Positions 35,048-44,129 of a stretch of DNA of 64,000 bases are shown in pieces. The first letter of the stretch is position 1, and each line of letters opens with the position of its first letter. Made by a program: the position numbers and the translations under genes. A model generated the notes under the pieces. That model did no database searches and was not told where the DNA came from. It was given only the letters and a program-made list of their open reading frames with translations. This stretch comes from Rhodoferax lacus (GTDB taxonomy: Bacteria > Pseudomonadota > Gammaproteobacteria > Burkholderiales > Burkholderiaceae_C). Where the stretch lies: the NCBI RefSeq assembly GCF_003415675.1, contig NZ_QFZK01000004.1:124001-188000 (forward strand), read 5' to 3'.

Positions 35048-35079
35048 GGTCCCTTTCAAGGCAGCCCTTGAAGGAACCG
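35048..35079. terminator. Stem-loop between convergent chemoreceptor and small gene
   Basis: GGTCCCTTTCAAGG folds on CCTTGAAGGAACC with loop CAGC and a small bulge. It lies between convergent stops and could terminate either message. No long T tract follows. Confidence 0.45.
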
Positions 35080-35091
35080 GGGCGCGGCTGG

Positions 35092-35346
35092 TCAGGCTTT
35101 TGAAGGAGGGTGCGGGTTGATGAGGCAGCGAATGGAGTCCCGGTATTTGGTGGAACTCAATTGGTCTTCCAGCAACTGGGAGAGCCGCCAGGCCGTTTGC
35201 AGCTCCTGGTCGGCGTGGTGTTCATGTGTGGGCGTCAGCGCACTGCAGATGCCAATGGCCAAAGCCAGCAGTTGCTCTTCACGCTCTTCCACCAGGCGTT
35301 CAACCAGGGTGGGAGTCAGGTGTTGCGAGATTGAAATATCAGACAT
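35092..35346 (-). CDS. Small hypothetical protein
   Basis: 84 aa, soluble, mostly helical, beginning MSDISISQHLTPTLVERL. I do not recognise a family. An in-frame start exists upstream at 35418, but the ATG at 35346 has GGAG about 11 nt ahead and the upstream residues look noncoding. Codon third positions are G/C rich as in real genes here. It is convergent with the chemoreceptor gene and lies beside the arginase-tail remnant, so it marks the left edge of the disturbed region. Confidence 0.5.
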   Translation of the reverse strand: MSDISISQHLTPTLVERLVEEREEQLLALAIGICSALTPTHEHHADQELQTAWRLSQLLEDQLSSTKYRDSIRCLINPHPPSKA

Positions 35347-35576
35347 ACCAACGAAGCTCCTCTGATTATCGGCACTGTCCTGCTGACATGGGGGTTGCGC
35401 GCATGAGGTCTGTGCCACGAATGTATGAAAATTAAAACATAGTTACGTTAGTAAGAAAATCTGATTTATGGACGCGTCACTTGGGCGACAGATATTGCCA
35501 GTTATTGGCAATTCCAGACGAATACATGTCGCGCTGGAAAAAGCCAGCATCCGTCCGGCCCGGCCTCTGGCCCGGC

Positions 35577-35640
35577 TTGCGCATCAGCGTGGTCTTGCCA
35601 AACAGGCGCTCAATTAAATCCACCGCCAATTCGGTCGTGC
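35577..35640 (-). pseudogene. Remnant of an arginase gene 3' end
   Basis: 64 bp aligned without gaps to the last coding bases of the intact arginase gene (38641-38704) with 6 mismatches by my hand count. Translated on the minus strand it reads TELAVDLIERLFGKTTLMRK against AEVAVDLIESLFGKSTLMRK in arginase. The homologous stretch ends abruptly on both sides and the stop codon is not conserved. The surrounding gap (35347-35848) holds no other gene that I can support. Confidence 0.85.
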
Positions 35641-35848
35641 ATAGCTGGCATTCCCTTCTTGCAATCGGCGCCGGCTACCTATCCCATCTACTCTCTGACC
35701 TAAGTCAAAGTTTGAGTTCCTGAGGGTGGTGCGGTGGATGTTAAATTTCAATGGAGCGAACGCGCAGCAGCGCCCCCTATGGGCTCTTGCACGGAAGCGA
35801 TGCGAGTTCGCGGGAGATGCCCTCTATCCAGTGCAAGAGAAAGCCACC

Positions 35849-38593
35849 ATGAAGCTGAAAATAATCCAGGCCACCGCAATTTCTCTTTTGTACTGCACAG
35901 CCAGCTTTTCAATGGATGTGCAGGTCGGAGAGCCAGCAAGCGTAGTAGTCAAAGTCGACGCTCCGAAAAATATACAAAAATGCAATGCTGACATCACATT
36001 GCCAGATGGAGAGGTGATTGAGAAAGACTTCTCATCGCCTGCATTTCAGGAGTCGGTATCTTTCACACCCAAAAGAGAGGGTGTGCAGGAAATCAAGTGG
36101 GAGGGCAAGTTCAAGTTCAGGGGGCTTGCCAGCGTCACCGGATGTAGTGGCAGCGGAACCATTGAAGTGCTCGTCAGGAAGGGTGGCAGCAAAGAAGATT
36201 CGCTTCAAGCCCAGGCAGTCACGGGCATTTCGGCCTCGACGGATAGACGCACGGAGGATGAGGCCCTCAAGGCGGCGCTGAAGGCGTTCAATGAGAAGAA
36301 ATATGCAGATGCGGTGGCACTTCTAACTCCACTGGCAGAACGGAATAATCGCGAGGCACAGACGCTGTTGGGTCAGTGCTACCAGAACGCTTACTTCGTC
36401 AGCAAGGATTACCAGAAATCCATGGAGTTGTATCGGAAGGCCGCATCGCAGGGCAGTGCTGACGCACAGTTCTTCATCGCACAGCAATACCAAGAGGGGC
36501 AGGGAGTCCCCGGCAATGAAGCCACTGCAGCCGAGTGGTTCAGGAAATCTTCGGATGCTGGAAACCAACGCTCTCAATATGCCCTGGGAATCTACTATCT
36601 GAATGGCAGAGGCGGCTTGAAGCAAGACCCGGCCAAAGCTGCTGAACTATTTCAGAAGTCCGCCACCAAAGGGTTTCCCCATGGCTATATGCGACTTGCG
36701 GAGATATACGAATCAGGCACCGGTGTCACGAAGAGCCAGGAGCAGGCCGGTAGATGGTACCAGTTGGCAGCTGCCGGTGGCCTGAAGGTACCCGCCGGCT
36801 CGGCTGCGCAGAACCTGGCATCGAATGCAGTGGCAAGGGAGCCTGCCAACATTGTCTTCCTTTCAAGAAGCAAAGACACTCCGCGCCCAGGCACAAATGA
36901 CAATGGCGAAACCATGTTGCGCAACCTGGATGGCTCCTACACTCTGGATGTGTCCAGGAAGGTCGACTGGGCCTTGTGTCCGCTGTACCTGGAGACGGCC
37001 ACTGCCGCAAGGTCACTTTCCGCTGATTTGTATGCTTCCCAATTGCTGGGGGTCTTTCGCCTTTATTTGAACAAGAACAAGGCCAAAGGTGCCAAGGATC
37101 CGCGTGAGCCGGTGTTGGCCAATATGCAGGAAGGACAGTCAAAGTACCGCAATTGCCTAGGCTATGGCAGATATTTGAAGTTCATGGGGGCCAGCCAGGC
37201 CGCTACCAGTCGCCCCGATCCGGCGCCAATTGAGATATTGAATCGCTATACCGAGAACACTGAAAAATCTGTGGATATCTATGAGCAGTATCTGAGGACC
37301 GGTTCGCTAAGCCTGTCCGGAAGCTACACCACCAGCGATCCTCGGTATTCGTTGAGGGAAATCATGCGATCCCATGTCAACACGCTGCAAGCGGATTTTG
37401 ACAACGGCATCGATGCCGTCGTTGCCGTGCCGGATTACAAGGTTGAAGAGTTTCTCAAAGCACAGGCCCAGAGCGGCCGCTCACCTTGGGTGCCGTTCTA
37501 TGAGTACAGGTATTCTGATCTGGTGAAGTCGATTGCGCAGGAGCAGTCTTTGCAGCTTGAAGCAGCGAATCAGCACAAGCTGGTCCAGGATGAGTTGTCC
37601 ACATTGGCAAGCAATGACTCCCGAAAGAAGGTCGCGGCGGTCATCATGGGCAACCATTCCAGTTCGGATGCGCAAGTCATATGCACATTGAAGTATTCGG
37701 GAAACAATGCGGAGGCGGTTCTGGGTTACCTGTACCAGATAAGGAGCGCGGCACCGGCCAGCATCCTGAAGTACCTTGAAAGTGTGAAACGCCAGATGGT
37801 TGACAAGAAGGCGTCCTTTGACAAGACCTATGCGGACATCAATGATTTTTACCTGGCCTTAAAGACCGACAAATGTGATGTCTTGGTGGACTACCCGAAG
37901 AACCTTGTACAGGTGCAAAAGGCCTTTGAGCGGGACCAGGGATTCATACCGTATGCATTCAAGCCAATGGATGTCGACGGCCTGTACGAGGTGTTTGCAA
38001 AAAGCAGGGGCTATGAAAGCCACGCGGACTATGTGTTTTCCGCAGCTATCAATGGCAAGCCAGACCAGATCAGGAGTCTGCGCCAATTTGCCCTTGTGGA
38101 CAAGGAGCAGTACACAAAGGTTGCAGCCCAAATGGCTCAGGAGAAATATGCGGCGGGTGCTGCGGTAGCCGATGTGTTGTCTTACCTGGGCGACAAAGAG
38201 CAGGCAAAGACAAAAGGCTTGACCGCAGTGTCCGTCCGTGACAGCAGGGTAGCCTCAGACCGGGAAGCAGCACGCAGGAGAAGGGAGTCGGAAGCGGCCT
38301 CAATCCGCAGCAAGAAATACATGGCAGTGTTTTCCTGCACTGACCCGTACGGCGCCGGCGCTGATTCCAGCCTGTCCATGACGCTCATGCAGGCACTGAT
38401 GAGTTCAAGCCAGGCCTATGCGTCGACTATGACATCTTCGACCTACATGAAATACTGCTCGAATATGAATACACCGTTCAGCAATGTCAATTTGATCGTG
38501 GATGCGGGTGAAATGGTTGGCGAGTCCGGTGCTGCAAGCTATTACATAGTGAAGTTGCAAGGCGCAAGCACCGTGGGCGTGGTGGGTCGATAG
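35849..38593 (+). CDS. Large secreted Sel1-repeat protein of unknown function
   Basis: 914 aa with a Sec signal peptide (MKLKIIQATAISLLYCTASFS). A beta-rich domain (about 22-115) is followed by four Sel1-like repeats (about 150-310: AQTLLGQCYQNA, AQFFIAQQYQEGQGVP, SQYALGIYYLNGRGG, GYMRLAEIYESGTGVT), which usually form protein-binding superhelices. The remaining 600 residues match nothing I know, with a Gly/Ser-rich tail. The frame is open from 35726, but ATG 35849 precedes the signal peptide. Base and codon use is visibly more A/T rich than the neighbours, and the gene sits between two copies of the arginase 3' end, both pointing to acquisition by transfer. Confidence 0.88.
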   Translation: MKLKIIQATAISLLYCTASFSMDVQVGEPASVVVKVDAPKNIQKCNADITLPDGEVIEKDFSSPAFQESVSFTPKREGVQEIKWEGKFKFRGLASVTGCSGSGTIEVLVRKGGSKEDSLQAQAVTGISASTDRRTEDEALKAALKAFNEKKYADAVALLTPLAERNNREAQTLLGQCYQNAYFVSKDYQKSMELYRKAASQGSADAQFFIAQQYQEGQGVPGNEATAAEWFRKSSDAGNQRSQYALGIYYLNGRGGLKQDPAKAAELFQKSATKGFPHGYMRLAEIYESGTGVTKSQEQAGRWYQLAAAGGLKVPAGSAAQNLASNAVAREPANIVFLSRSKDTPRPGTNDNGETMLRNLDGSYTLDVSRKVDWALCPLYLETATAARSLSADLYASQLLGVFRLYLNKNKAKGAKDPREPVLANMQEGQSKYRNCLGYGRYLKFMGASQAATSRPDPAPIEILNRYTENTEKSVDIYEQYLRTGSLSLSGSYTTSDPRYSLREIMRSHVNTLQADFDNGIDAVVAVPDYKVEEFLKAQAQSGRSPWVPFYEYRYSDLVKSIAQEQSLQLEAANQHKLVQDELSTLASNDSRKKVAAVIMGNHSSSDAQVICTLKYSGNNAEAVLGYLYQIRSAAPASILKYLESVKRQMVDKKASFDKTYADINDFYLALKTDKCDVLVDYPKNLVQVQKAFERDQGFIPYAFKPMDVDGLYEVFAKSRGYESHADYVFSAAINGKPDQIRSLRQFALVDKEQYTKVAAQMAQEKYAAGAAVADVLSYLGDKEQAKTKGLTAVSVRDSRVASDREAARRRRESEAASIRSKKYMAVFSCTDPYGAGADSSLSMTLMQALMSSSQAYASTMTSSTYMKYCSNMNTPFSNVNLIVDAGEMVGESGAASYYIVKLQGASTVGVVGR

Positions 38594-38636
38594 GGCGCAC
38601 GGGCATGCGGGTTGGCGCATCCATGCGCTGTATCCG

Positions 38637-39551
38637 CTACTTGCGCATCAGTGTGCTCTTGCCAAACAGGCTCTCAATTAAATCCACCGCCACCTCGGCC
38701 GTGCGGTTGCGCTCATCCAGCGCGGGGTTGAGTTCCATCACATCCATGGAGGCCATGCGGCCGGTGTCGGCAATCATCTCCATGCACAGCTGCGCCTCGC
38801 GGTAGGTGGGGCCGCCGGGCACGGTGGTGCCCACGCCGGGGGCAATGGCCGGGTCCAGAAAATCCACGTCAAAGCTCACATGCAGGTGGGTGTTGTCGTC
38901 CATGCCGCTTAAGGCCTGCTCCATGGTGGCGCGCATGCCCATCTCGTCAATAAAGCGCATGTCAAACACCTCCAGGCCCTGCTCGTGCACAAAGCGCTTT
39001 TCGCCTTGGTCCACGCTGCGGATGCCGATTTGGCGCACCCACTTGGCGTGGATGGCCGGCACCTGGCCACCGATTTCTATCAGCGCCTCGGGGCCGAAGC
39101 CACACAGGCAGGCCACCGGCATGCCGTGGAGGTTGCCGCTGGGTGTGAGGCTGTTGGTGTTGAAGTCGGCATGGGCATCGAGCCACAGCACGCGCAGGTT
39201 TTTGCCGGTGTCGCGGCAGTGGCGTGCCACGGCGCTGATGCTGCCAATGCCCAGGCAGTGGTCGCCCCCCAGCACCATGGGCAGGCGCCCGAGTTGCAGC
39301 TCGGCATACACCGCCGCATGCAGCGACTGGTTCCAGGCCACCACCTCGTCCAGATGCCGGTAGCCATTGGCGGGCGGCAGCCACGGGTTGCTGGGGCCGG
39401 TGAGGTTGCCGCGGTCCTGCACCTGCAGGCCGTGGCTCTCCAGGGTGCGGGTGAGGTGGGCCACGCGCAGGGCTTCTGGCCCCATGCTGGCGCCGCGCAT
39501 GCCCGCGCCAATATCGGTGGGGGCGCCTATCAGGCTGATCTGGGTGTTCAT
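38637..39551 (-). CDS. rocF: Arginase
   Basis: Mn-dependent ureohydrolase of 304 aa converting arginine to ornithine and urea. The metal ligands are all visible: His98 (GGDHCLG), Asp125/His127/Asp129 (DAHAD) and Asp228/Asp230 (SFDVD). The substrate loop SLTPSGNLHGMP is that of arginases rather than agmatinases. It overlaps the upstream asparaginase gene by 4 bp (ATGA), forming a two-gene nitrogen-release unit. Its last 64 bp exist in a second copy 3 kb away. Confidence 0.94.
   Translation of the reverse strand: MNTQISLIGAPTDIGAGMRGASMGPEALRVAHLTRTLESHGLQVQDRGNLTGPSNPWLPPANGYRHLDEVVAWNQSLHAAVYAELQLGRLPMVLGGDHCLGIGSISAVARHCRDTGKNLRVLWLDAHADFNTNSLTPSGNLHGMPVACLCGFGPEALIEIGGQVPAIHAKWVRQIGIRSVDQGEKRFVHEQGLEVFDMRFIDEMGMRATMEQALSGMDDNTHLHVSFDVDFLDPAIAPGVGTTVPGGPTYREAQLCMEMIADTGRMASMDVMELNPALDERNRTAEVAVDLIESLFGKSTLMRK
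38641..38704 (-). repeat. Right copy of the arginase-tail direct repeat
   Basis: The 3' end of the intact arginase gene, repeated in the same orientation at 35577-35640 with about 58 of 64 bases identical. The two copies are 3,064 bp apart start to start and bracket the Sel1-repeat gene. Confidence 0.85.
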
Positions 39552-40555
39552 GGGATTTGCATTCTAAAAAGCGGCAGACGTTCGCCCACCTTGAGGCCGC
39601 GCGCGTTGCGCAGGGTGCGGGCGCGCCAGGGCTCGAGCAGCTTGCGCTGCGCATCGTCCAGCCAGCCCAATTGGTCCAGCACCTCCACAGCGGTGGCAAA
39701 CAGCGCGGGCTTGCTGCCGTCGATGATCTTGATGGCCAGGGCCTCGCCGCGGCTCTTGCTGCCAATCACCTGCACGCCGTCGGCGCCCACTTTGCAGACC
39801 CAGTCGCCGCGCCCGGCCTGGGTAAAGGCCAGGTCGTTGCGGCCGGTGCCGCTGACCATGAAGGGCTGCGCCGTCATGGCCTGCGACAAGGTGGCAAAGC
39901 TCGGGCCAAACTCGGCATCCTTGGCGCCGCTGGCCAGGCGCGCATAGCCATAGGCCAGCTTGGACAAAGGCATGGCGTAGTTGGGGGCCGAGCAACCGTC
40001 GATGCCTATTTTGAGGTCGTCTGCGTCCATGCCCACGGCGCGCGCTACATCGCGGCGAATGGCTTGCTGCAGCGGGTGCTCTGCGGCAATGTAGTCCTCG
40101 GTAGGCCAGCCCTGTTGCACGCAGTGCGCCAGAAAACCGGCGTGCTTGCCGCTGCAGTTGTTGTGGCGTTCGTCAAACTGTAGGCCCTCGGGCGGCGCTT
40201 GGTCGAGCAGGGTGAACAGACCCGGCACATGGCAGCCGCAGCGCAAGGTGCGGTAGTTCAGGCCGGCCTTGGCCAGCATGGATTCGGCAGCGGCTACATG
40301 CGCGTCCTCGCCGTTGTGGCTGGCGCACAGCATGGCCACTTCGGGCTGCGTAAAGTCCATCTGCACATGGCCACCGGCCTCGACAAAGGGCAGCGCCTGC
40401 AAGGCCTTGAGGGTGGAGCGGCTGAAGGTGCGCAGGTGCGCATCGCCCACACAGGCCGTGAGCTTGCCGCGTGTATTGACCACGGCCACGGCGCCCAGGT
40501 GCAGGCACTCCTGCAGGCCGCCGCGGGTGAGTTGTATCAGGGGTTCCAGGGTCAC
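39548..40555 (-). CDS. Asparaginase (family PF06089, L-asparaginase II-like)
   Basis: 335-aa member of the rhizobial-type asparaginase family, unrelated to E. coli AnsA/AnsB, releasing ammonia from asparagine. Typical family segments are SRSTLKALQALPFVEAG, CASHNGEDAH, HNNCSGKHAGFLA and the C-terminal GRNDLAFTQAGRGDWVCKVGADG. The open frame reaches 40609, but I prefer the GTG at 40555 (MTLEPLIQLTRGG) because GGAG sits 6 nt upstream and the family begins there. It is co-translated with arginase. Both products feed ammonia or urea release from amino acids. Confidence 0.9.
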   Translation of the reverse strand: MTLEPLIQLTRGGLQECLHLGAVAVVNTRGKLTACVGDAHLRTFSRSTLKALQALPFVEAGGHVQMDFTQPEVAMLCASHNGEDAHVAAAESMLAKAGLNYRTLRCGCHVPGLFTLLDQAPPEGLQFDERHNNCSGKHAGFLAHCVQQGWPTEDYIAAEHPLQQAIRRDVARAVGMDADDLKIGIDGCSAPNYAMPLSKLAYGYARLASGAKDAEFGPSFATLSQAMTAQPFMVSGTGRNDLAFTQAGRGDWVCKVGADGVQVIGSKSRGEALAIKIIDGSKPALFATAVEVLDQLGWLDDAQRKLLEPWRARTLRNARGLKVGERLPLFRMQIP

Positions 40556-40631
40556 TTGTGCTCCAGGGGTTGGCAGCCATTGGGCTGCAAACCCCGAGCA
40601 TAGTCGCAAGCACCCCGGCGCAAGCAGCGGG

Positions 40632-40653
40632 CTGCACGGCTTTCGCCGTGCAG
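40632..40653 (-). terminator. Stem-loop after livF
   Basis: CTGCACGGC pairs perfectly with GCCGTGCAG around TTTC, 10 bp past the livF stop. There is no T tract, so it may act as an RNA 3' end stabiliser or a weak or Rho-assisted terminator for the liv operon. Confidence 0.6.
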
Positions 40654-40662
40654 AGGCTCTGT

Positions 40663-41406
40663 CTAGACGGAGGTGGCTGCTGCGGCGTGGGCGCCGCCCA
40701 GGAACAGGCGTTCGATATGCGGGTCGGCCAGCAGCTCGGAGGCGGGTTTTTGCAGCACCAGGCGGCCGGACTCCAGGGCGATGGCTTCGTCCGAAATCTT
40801 CAGCGCGCTCTTGACGTTCTGCTCCACCATCAGCACCGTGGTGCCCTGGTCTGCCAGCTTGCGCAGCAGCTTGAACACGTCGCCCACCACCATGGGTGAC
40901 AGGCCGATGGAGGGCTCGTCAATCAGGATCACCTTGGGGCGCAGCAACAGGGCCCGGCCAATCTCCAGCTGCTTTTGCTCACCGCCCGACAGGGCAGCCG
41001 CCGTGGAGTTCATGCGTTCCTTCACGCGCGGGAAAAACTCCAGCACTTCGGGGATGCGCTCGTGCGTGGTCTTCATGCCAAGTGTGATGCCGCCGAGCTC
41101 CAGGTTTTCAAACACGGTGAGCTGGCCGAACAGATTGCGCCCCTGCGGCACAAAGGCAATGCCCTGGGCCAGCAGTTGCTTTTGCGTGGCGCCGCCCACT
41201 TCCACACCGTCCAGCAGGATCTGGCCCTGGCGGGGTTTGAGCAGGCCGAACAGGGTCTTGAGCACGGTGGACTTGCCAGCGCCATTGGGCCCGAGCAGCA
41301 GGGTGATGGTGCCCTTCTTGGCCTTGAATGACAGGTTGTTGAGGATCATGAAATCCTTGTAGCCCGCCACCACATCCACAAATTCAATACAGGTATCGTT
41401 GCTCAT
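40663..41406 (-). CDS. livF: Branched-chain/hydrophobic amino acid ABC transporter ATPase LivF
   Basis: 247-aa ATPase. Walker A GPNGAGKST, signature LSGGEQKQLEIGRALL, Walker B VILIDEPSIGLSP and the LivF-type PQGRNLFGQLTVFENLELGG stretch. With LivG it drives the LivHM permease. It starts 3 nt after the livG stop and is last in the order livK-livH-livM-livG-livF. Members of this family in betaproteobacteria carry amino acids, amides, urea or aromatic acids, so the substrate is open. Confidence 0.93.
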   Translation of the reverse strand: MSNDTCIEFVDVVAGYKDFMILNNLSFKAKKGTITLLLGPNGAGKSTVLKTLFGLLKPRQGQILLDGVEVGGATQKQLLAQGIAFVPQGRNLFGQLTVFENLELGGITLGMKTTHERIPEVLEFFPRVKERMNSTAAALSGGEQKQLEIGRALLLRPKVILIDEPSIGLSPMVVGDVFKLLRKLADQGTTVLMVEQNVKSALKISDEAIALESGRLVLQKPASELLADPHIERLFLGGAHAAAATSV

Positions 41407-41409
41407 GTT

Positions 41410-42198
41410 TCAGCTTCCCAGGTAGGCGTCGAGCACCTGCTTGTTTCCACGGATTTCCTCAGGCGTGCCGATGGCCATCACCTGTCCTTCCACCATCACC
41501 ATGATGCGGTGGCACAGGTCCATCACGAAGTCCATGTTGTGTTCAATCACCACAAAGGAGCTGTGCTTGCCGAACTTGGGGTTGCGGTTGAGCTCCTTGA
41601 GCAGGGTGCTGATGCCGCCCACCAGGCTGGGGTTGACGCCGGCACAGGGCTCGTCGAGCAGCACCAGGTCGGGCTCGCTCATGAAGGCCATGGCAATGTC
41701 CACCAGCTTTTGCTGGCCATAGCTCAGCTCGCCGGCCTTCTTGTCGGCCACATGGCGGATGCGGAACTGGTCGATCAGGGCGTCGGCCTTCTCGCCCAGG
41801 CCGGAGTCGGTGGGTGCGAACATGCGGCTGAACATGGTGCCCTGGTGCTCCTGCGCGGCCACGATCAGGTTGTCGCGTACCGTCATCTTGCCAAACACCT
41901 GCAGGGTCTGGAAGGTGCGGCCCACGCCGCGCCGGTTGAGCTCCAGCGGGCCGAGTTGTGTGACGTCTTCGCCATTGAGTTCGATCTTGCCGGCATCCGG
42001 TGTGATCTGGCCCAGCATGCTGTTGAACAAGGTGGTCTTGCCCGAGCCGTTGGGGCCAATCACGCCGAAGATTTCGCCCGGCTGCACGTGAAAGCTCACG
42101 CCGCCCACAGCCTGGATGGCGCCGTAGGATTTTTTCAGGCCACTGACCTTGAGGACCGGCGCACCCGAGGCGCGGTCATGGTGGTGGGGATGTGTCAT
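41410..42198 (-). CDS. livG: Branched-chain/hydrophobic amino acid ABC transporter ATPase LivG
   Basis: 262-aa ATPase with Walker A GPNGSGKTT, signature LSYGQQKLVDIAMAFM, Walker B LVLLDEPCAGVNPS and the C-terminal VIEHNMDFVMDLCHRIMVM typical of LivG. It overlaps livM by 4 bp. The first 15 residues are His/Asp rich (MTHPHHHDRA) and not conserved. Confidence 0.93.
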   Translation of the reverse strand: MTHPHHHDRASGAPVLKVSGLKKSYGAIQAVGGVSFHVQPGEIFGVIGPNGSGKTTLFNSMLGQITPDAGKIELNGEDVTQLGPLELNRRGVGRTFQTLQVFGKMTVRDNLIVAAQEHQGTMFSRMFAPTDSGLGEKADALIDQFRIRHVADKKAGELSYGQQKLVDIAMAFMSEPDLVLLDEPCAGVNPSLVGGISTLLKELNRNPKFGKHSSFVVIEHNMDFVMDLCHRIMVMVEGQVMAIGTPEEIRGNKQVLDAYLGS

Positions 42199-43181
42199 GC
42201 CCGGGCTCCCATGTTTTTGGCGGAGGCGGCACGCGCAGCAGAAGCCTCTTTGGCCAGTCTGCGGGCCTGTATGCGGTCAGGAATACTCAGCAGCCCGTCG
42301 GGCAGCCAGATCATCAGCAGCACCACGGCGCTGCCGAAAACAAACAGGTACCAGGCCTGCGCAAAACGCAGCCATTCGGGCAGAAGCACGCCAACCGCCG
42401 CACCCAGCACCGGGCCCAGGAAGTAGCCGGGGCCGCCGACCACCACCATCAGGTACATCATGATGGAGGAGCCCACGGCGAACGGGGCCGGTTCGATGAA
42501 CTGCACCAGCGAGGCCAGCAGGCCACCGGCAATGCCGGCATAGGCCGCGCCAATGGCAAAGCTCAGCAGCGTGTAGCTGCGGGTGTCAATGCCCAGGCTC
42601 TCGGCACGGATGGGGTTGTCGCGCAGGGCGGTAAAGGCCTTGCCCCACGGGCTGCGCAGCAGGCCCAGCAGCAACAGGCCCATCAGCACGGTGGCCGCCA
42701 GCACCAGGTAGTAGTAGGCCAGGTTGGATTCCAGCGAGAAGCCAAACAGCGAGGGACGCGCAATATCGTTGATACCAAAAGTGCCGCCGGTAAGCCACTC
42801 TTCGTTGCGCATCACCAGCCAGACGGCGGTGTTGAAGCCCAGTGTGGCAAAGGCCAGGTAAATGGTCTGCACGCGCAGGGCCGGAAAGCCCAGGATGATG
42901 CCGACCACAAAGCAGATCAGGGCCGCTGCAGGCAGGCCGAGCCAGAAGCTCAGGCCCGCTTTCATCATCAGGGCCACCACATAGGCGCCGATACCGAAGA
43001 AGGCAGCGTGGCCCAGGGATTTTTGTCCGGCGTATCCCACCGTGAGGTTCAGGCCCATGGTGGCGATGATGAACACCATCCAGTAGCTCAGCAGGTAGAT
43101 GCCGTAGTTTTTCAGGAATGGGGGCGCGGCCAGCAGAATGGCTGCGGCGATCGCCCAGGCAATGAGAGTAAATTTTTTCAT
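42195..43181 (-). CDS. livM: Branched-chain/hydrophobic amino acid ABC transporter permease LivM
   Basis: 328-aa inner-membrane permease with about 9-10 hydrophobic segments. The LivM signature YAGQKSLGHAAFFGIGAYVVAL lies near residues 50-70 and the ATPase-contacting loop SPWGKAFTALRDNPIRAESLG near 215-235. A basic, Ala-rich cytoplasmic tail follows. It lies 30 nt after livH and overlaps livG. Confidence 0.93.
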   Translation of the reverse strand: MKKFTLIAWAIAAAILLAAPPFLKNYGIYLLSYWMVFIIATMGLNLTVGYAGQKSLGHAAFFGIGAYVVALMMKAGLSFWLGLPAAALICFVVGIILGFPALRVQTIYLAFATLGFNTAVWLVMRNEEWLTGGTFGINDIARPSLFGFSLESNLAYYYLVLAATVLMGLLLLGLLRSPWGKAFTALRDNPIRAESLGIDTRSYTLLSFAIGAAYAGIAGGLLASLVQFIEPAPFAVGSSIMMYLMVVVGGPGYFLGPVLGAAVGVLLPEWLRFAQAWYLFVFGSAVVLLMIWLPDGLLSIPDRIQARRLAKEASAARAASAKNMGARA

Positions 43182-43211
43182 GGTGTGTGCAAGCTGTATG
43201 GGGTTGCGGAC

Positions 43212-44087
43212 TCAGACCTTGCGCTCTTCTTTTTTGCCCAGCAGCCCCTGCGGCTTGAACAGAATCACCACCATGAAGATCACCAGGGCGACGGCATCCT
43301 TGTAGGCGGGCGAGATGTAGGCCGCAGCCAGGTTCTCACACACGCCCACCAGCAAGCCGCCCAGCAGGGCGCCGCGCGAGTTGTTGAAGCCACCGATGAT
43401 GGCGGCGAAAAATGCCTTGTTGCCCAGCGACTCGCCCATGTCGAACTTGGCCAGGTAGGTGGGCGTGACCAGGAGTGCCGCGGCCACGGCCAGCACCGCG
43501 TTGATGGCAAAGGCGTAAAAAATCATGCGCGGCACGTTGATGCCCAGCACTGAGGCGCTCTCGGTGTTCTGCGCCACGGCCTGCATGGCACGGCCGGTCA
43601 CGGTCTTGGTCATGAAGGCCTGCGTGGCAAACACCAAGGCCAGGGCCAGAACGAAGGTGCCGATGTCGGCCAGGGTGATGGTCACTCCAGCGATGTTGTA
43701 GAGCTCGTCCGCAAACAGGCTGGGAAAGGGCGAAGCCTCGGCGCTATGGCCAGCGCGGATGACACTGCGCATGGAGATGGACAGGCCAATGGTGGCCACC
43801 ACAATGGGCATCATGCCGTACTTGAACAGCGGATCCACAATCCCGCGCTTGAACAGCCAGCCCAGCACCAGCACGGCCAGGCCCACCGACAGCACAAAGC
43901 TGGCCACCAGCGGCGCACCGAAGGACATGAAGGCCAGCATCATGAAGGCCGGCAGCATCACAAACTCGCCCTGGGCAAAGTTGATGGTGCCGCTGGCCTG
44001 CCACAGCAAGGTAAAGCCCAGCGCAGCCAGGCCATAAATTGCGCCCGTGGCCAGGCCACTGAACAGCAGTTGAAGAAAATCGGTCAT
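43212..44087 (-). CDS. livH: Branched-chain/hydrophobic amino acid ABC transporter permease LivH
   Basis: 291-aa permease with about 8 membrane segments. The opening LLFSGLATGAIYGLAALGFTL and TINFAQGEFVML are the LivH hallmarks, and the coupling helix TGRAMQAVAQNTESASVLGIN is intact near residue 165-185. It lies 42 nt after the binding-protein gene; no hairpin separates them. Confidence 0.93.
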   Translation of the reverse strand: MTDFLQLLFSGLATGAIYGLAALGFTLLWQASGTINFAQGEFVMLPAFMMLAFMSFGAPLVASFVLSVGLAVLVLGWLFKRGIVDPLFKYGMMPIVVATIGLSISMRSVIRAGHSAEASPFPSLFADELYNIAGVTITLADIGTFVLALALVFATQAFMTKTVTGRAMQAVAQNTESASVLGINVPRMIFYAFAINAVLAVAAALLVTPTYLAKFDMGESLGNKAFFAAIIGGFNNSRGALLGGLLVGVCENLAAAYISPAYKDAVALVIFMVVILFKPQGLLGKKEERKV

Positions 44088-44129
44088 GGCTTGGTATCCG
44101 CGTCGGGCTGTGGCAAAGGAAGTAGATGC

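Noticed and set aside
35481..35723. 80-codon plus-strand frame in the gap before the Sel1-repeat gene
   Set aside because: It runs antisense through the arginase-tail remnant; the similar frame at 38605-38805 is antisense to intact arginase, so neither is a gene.
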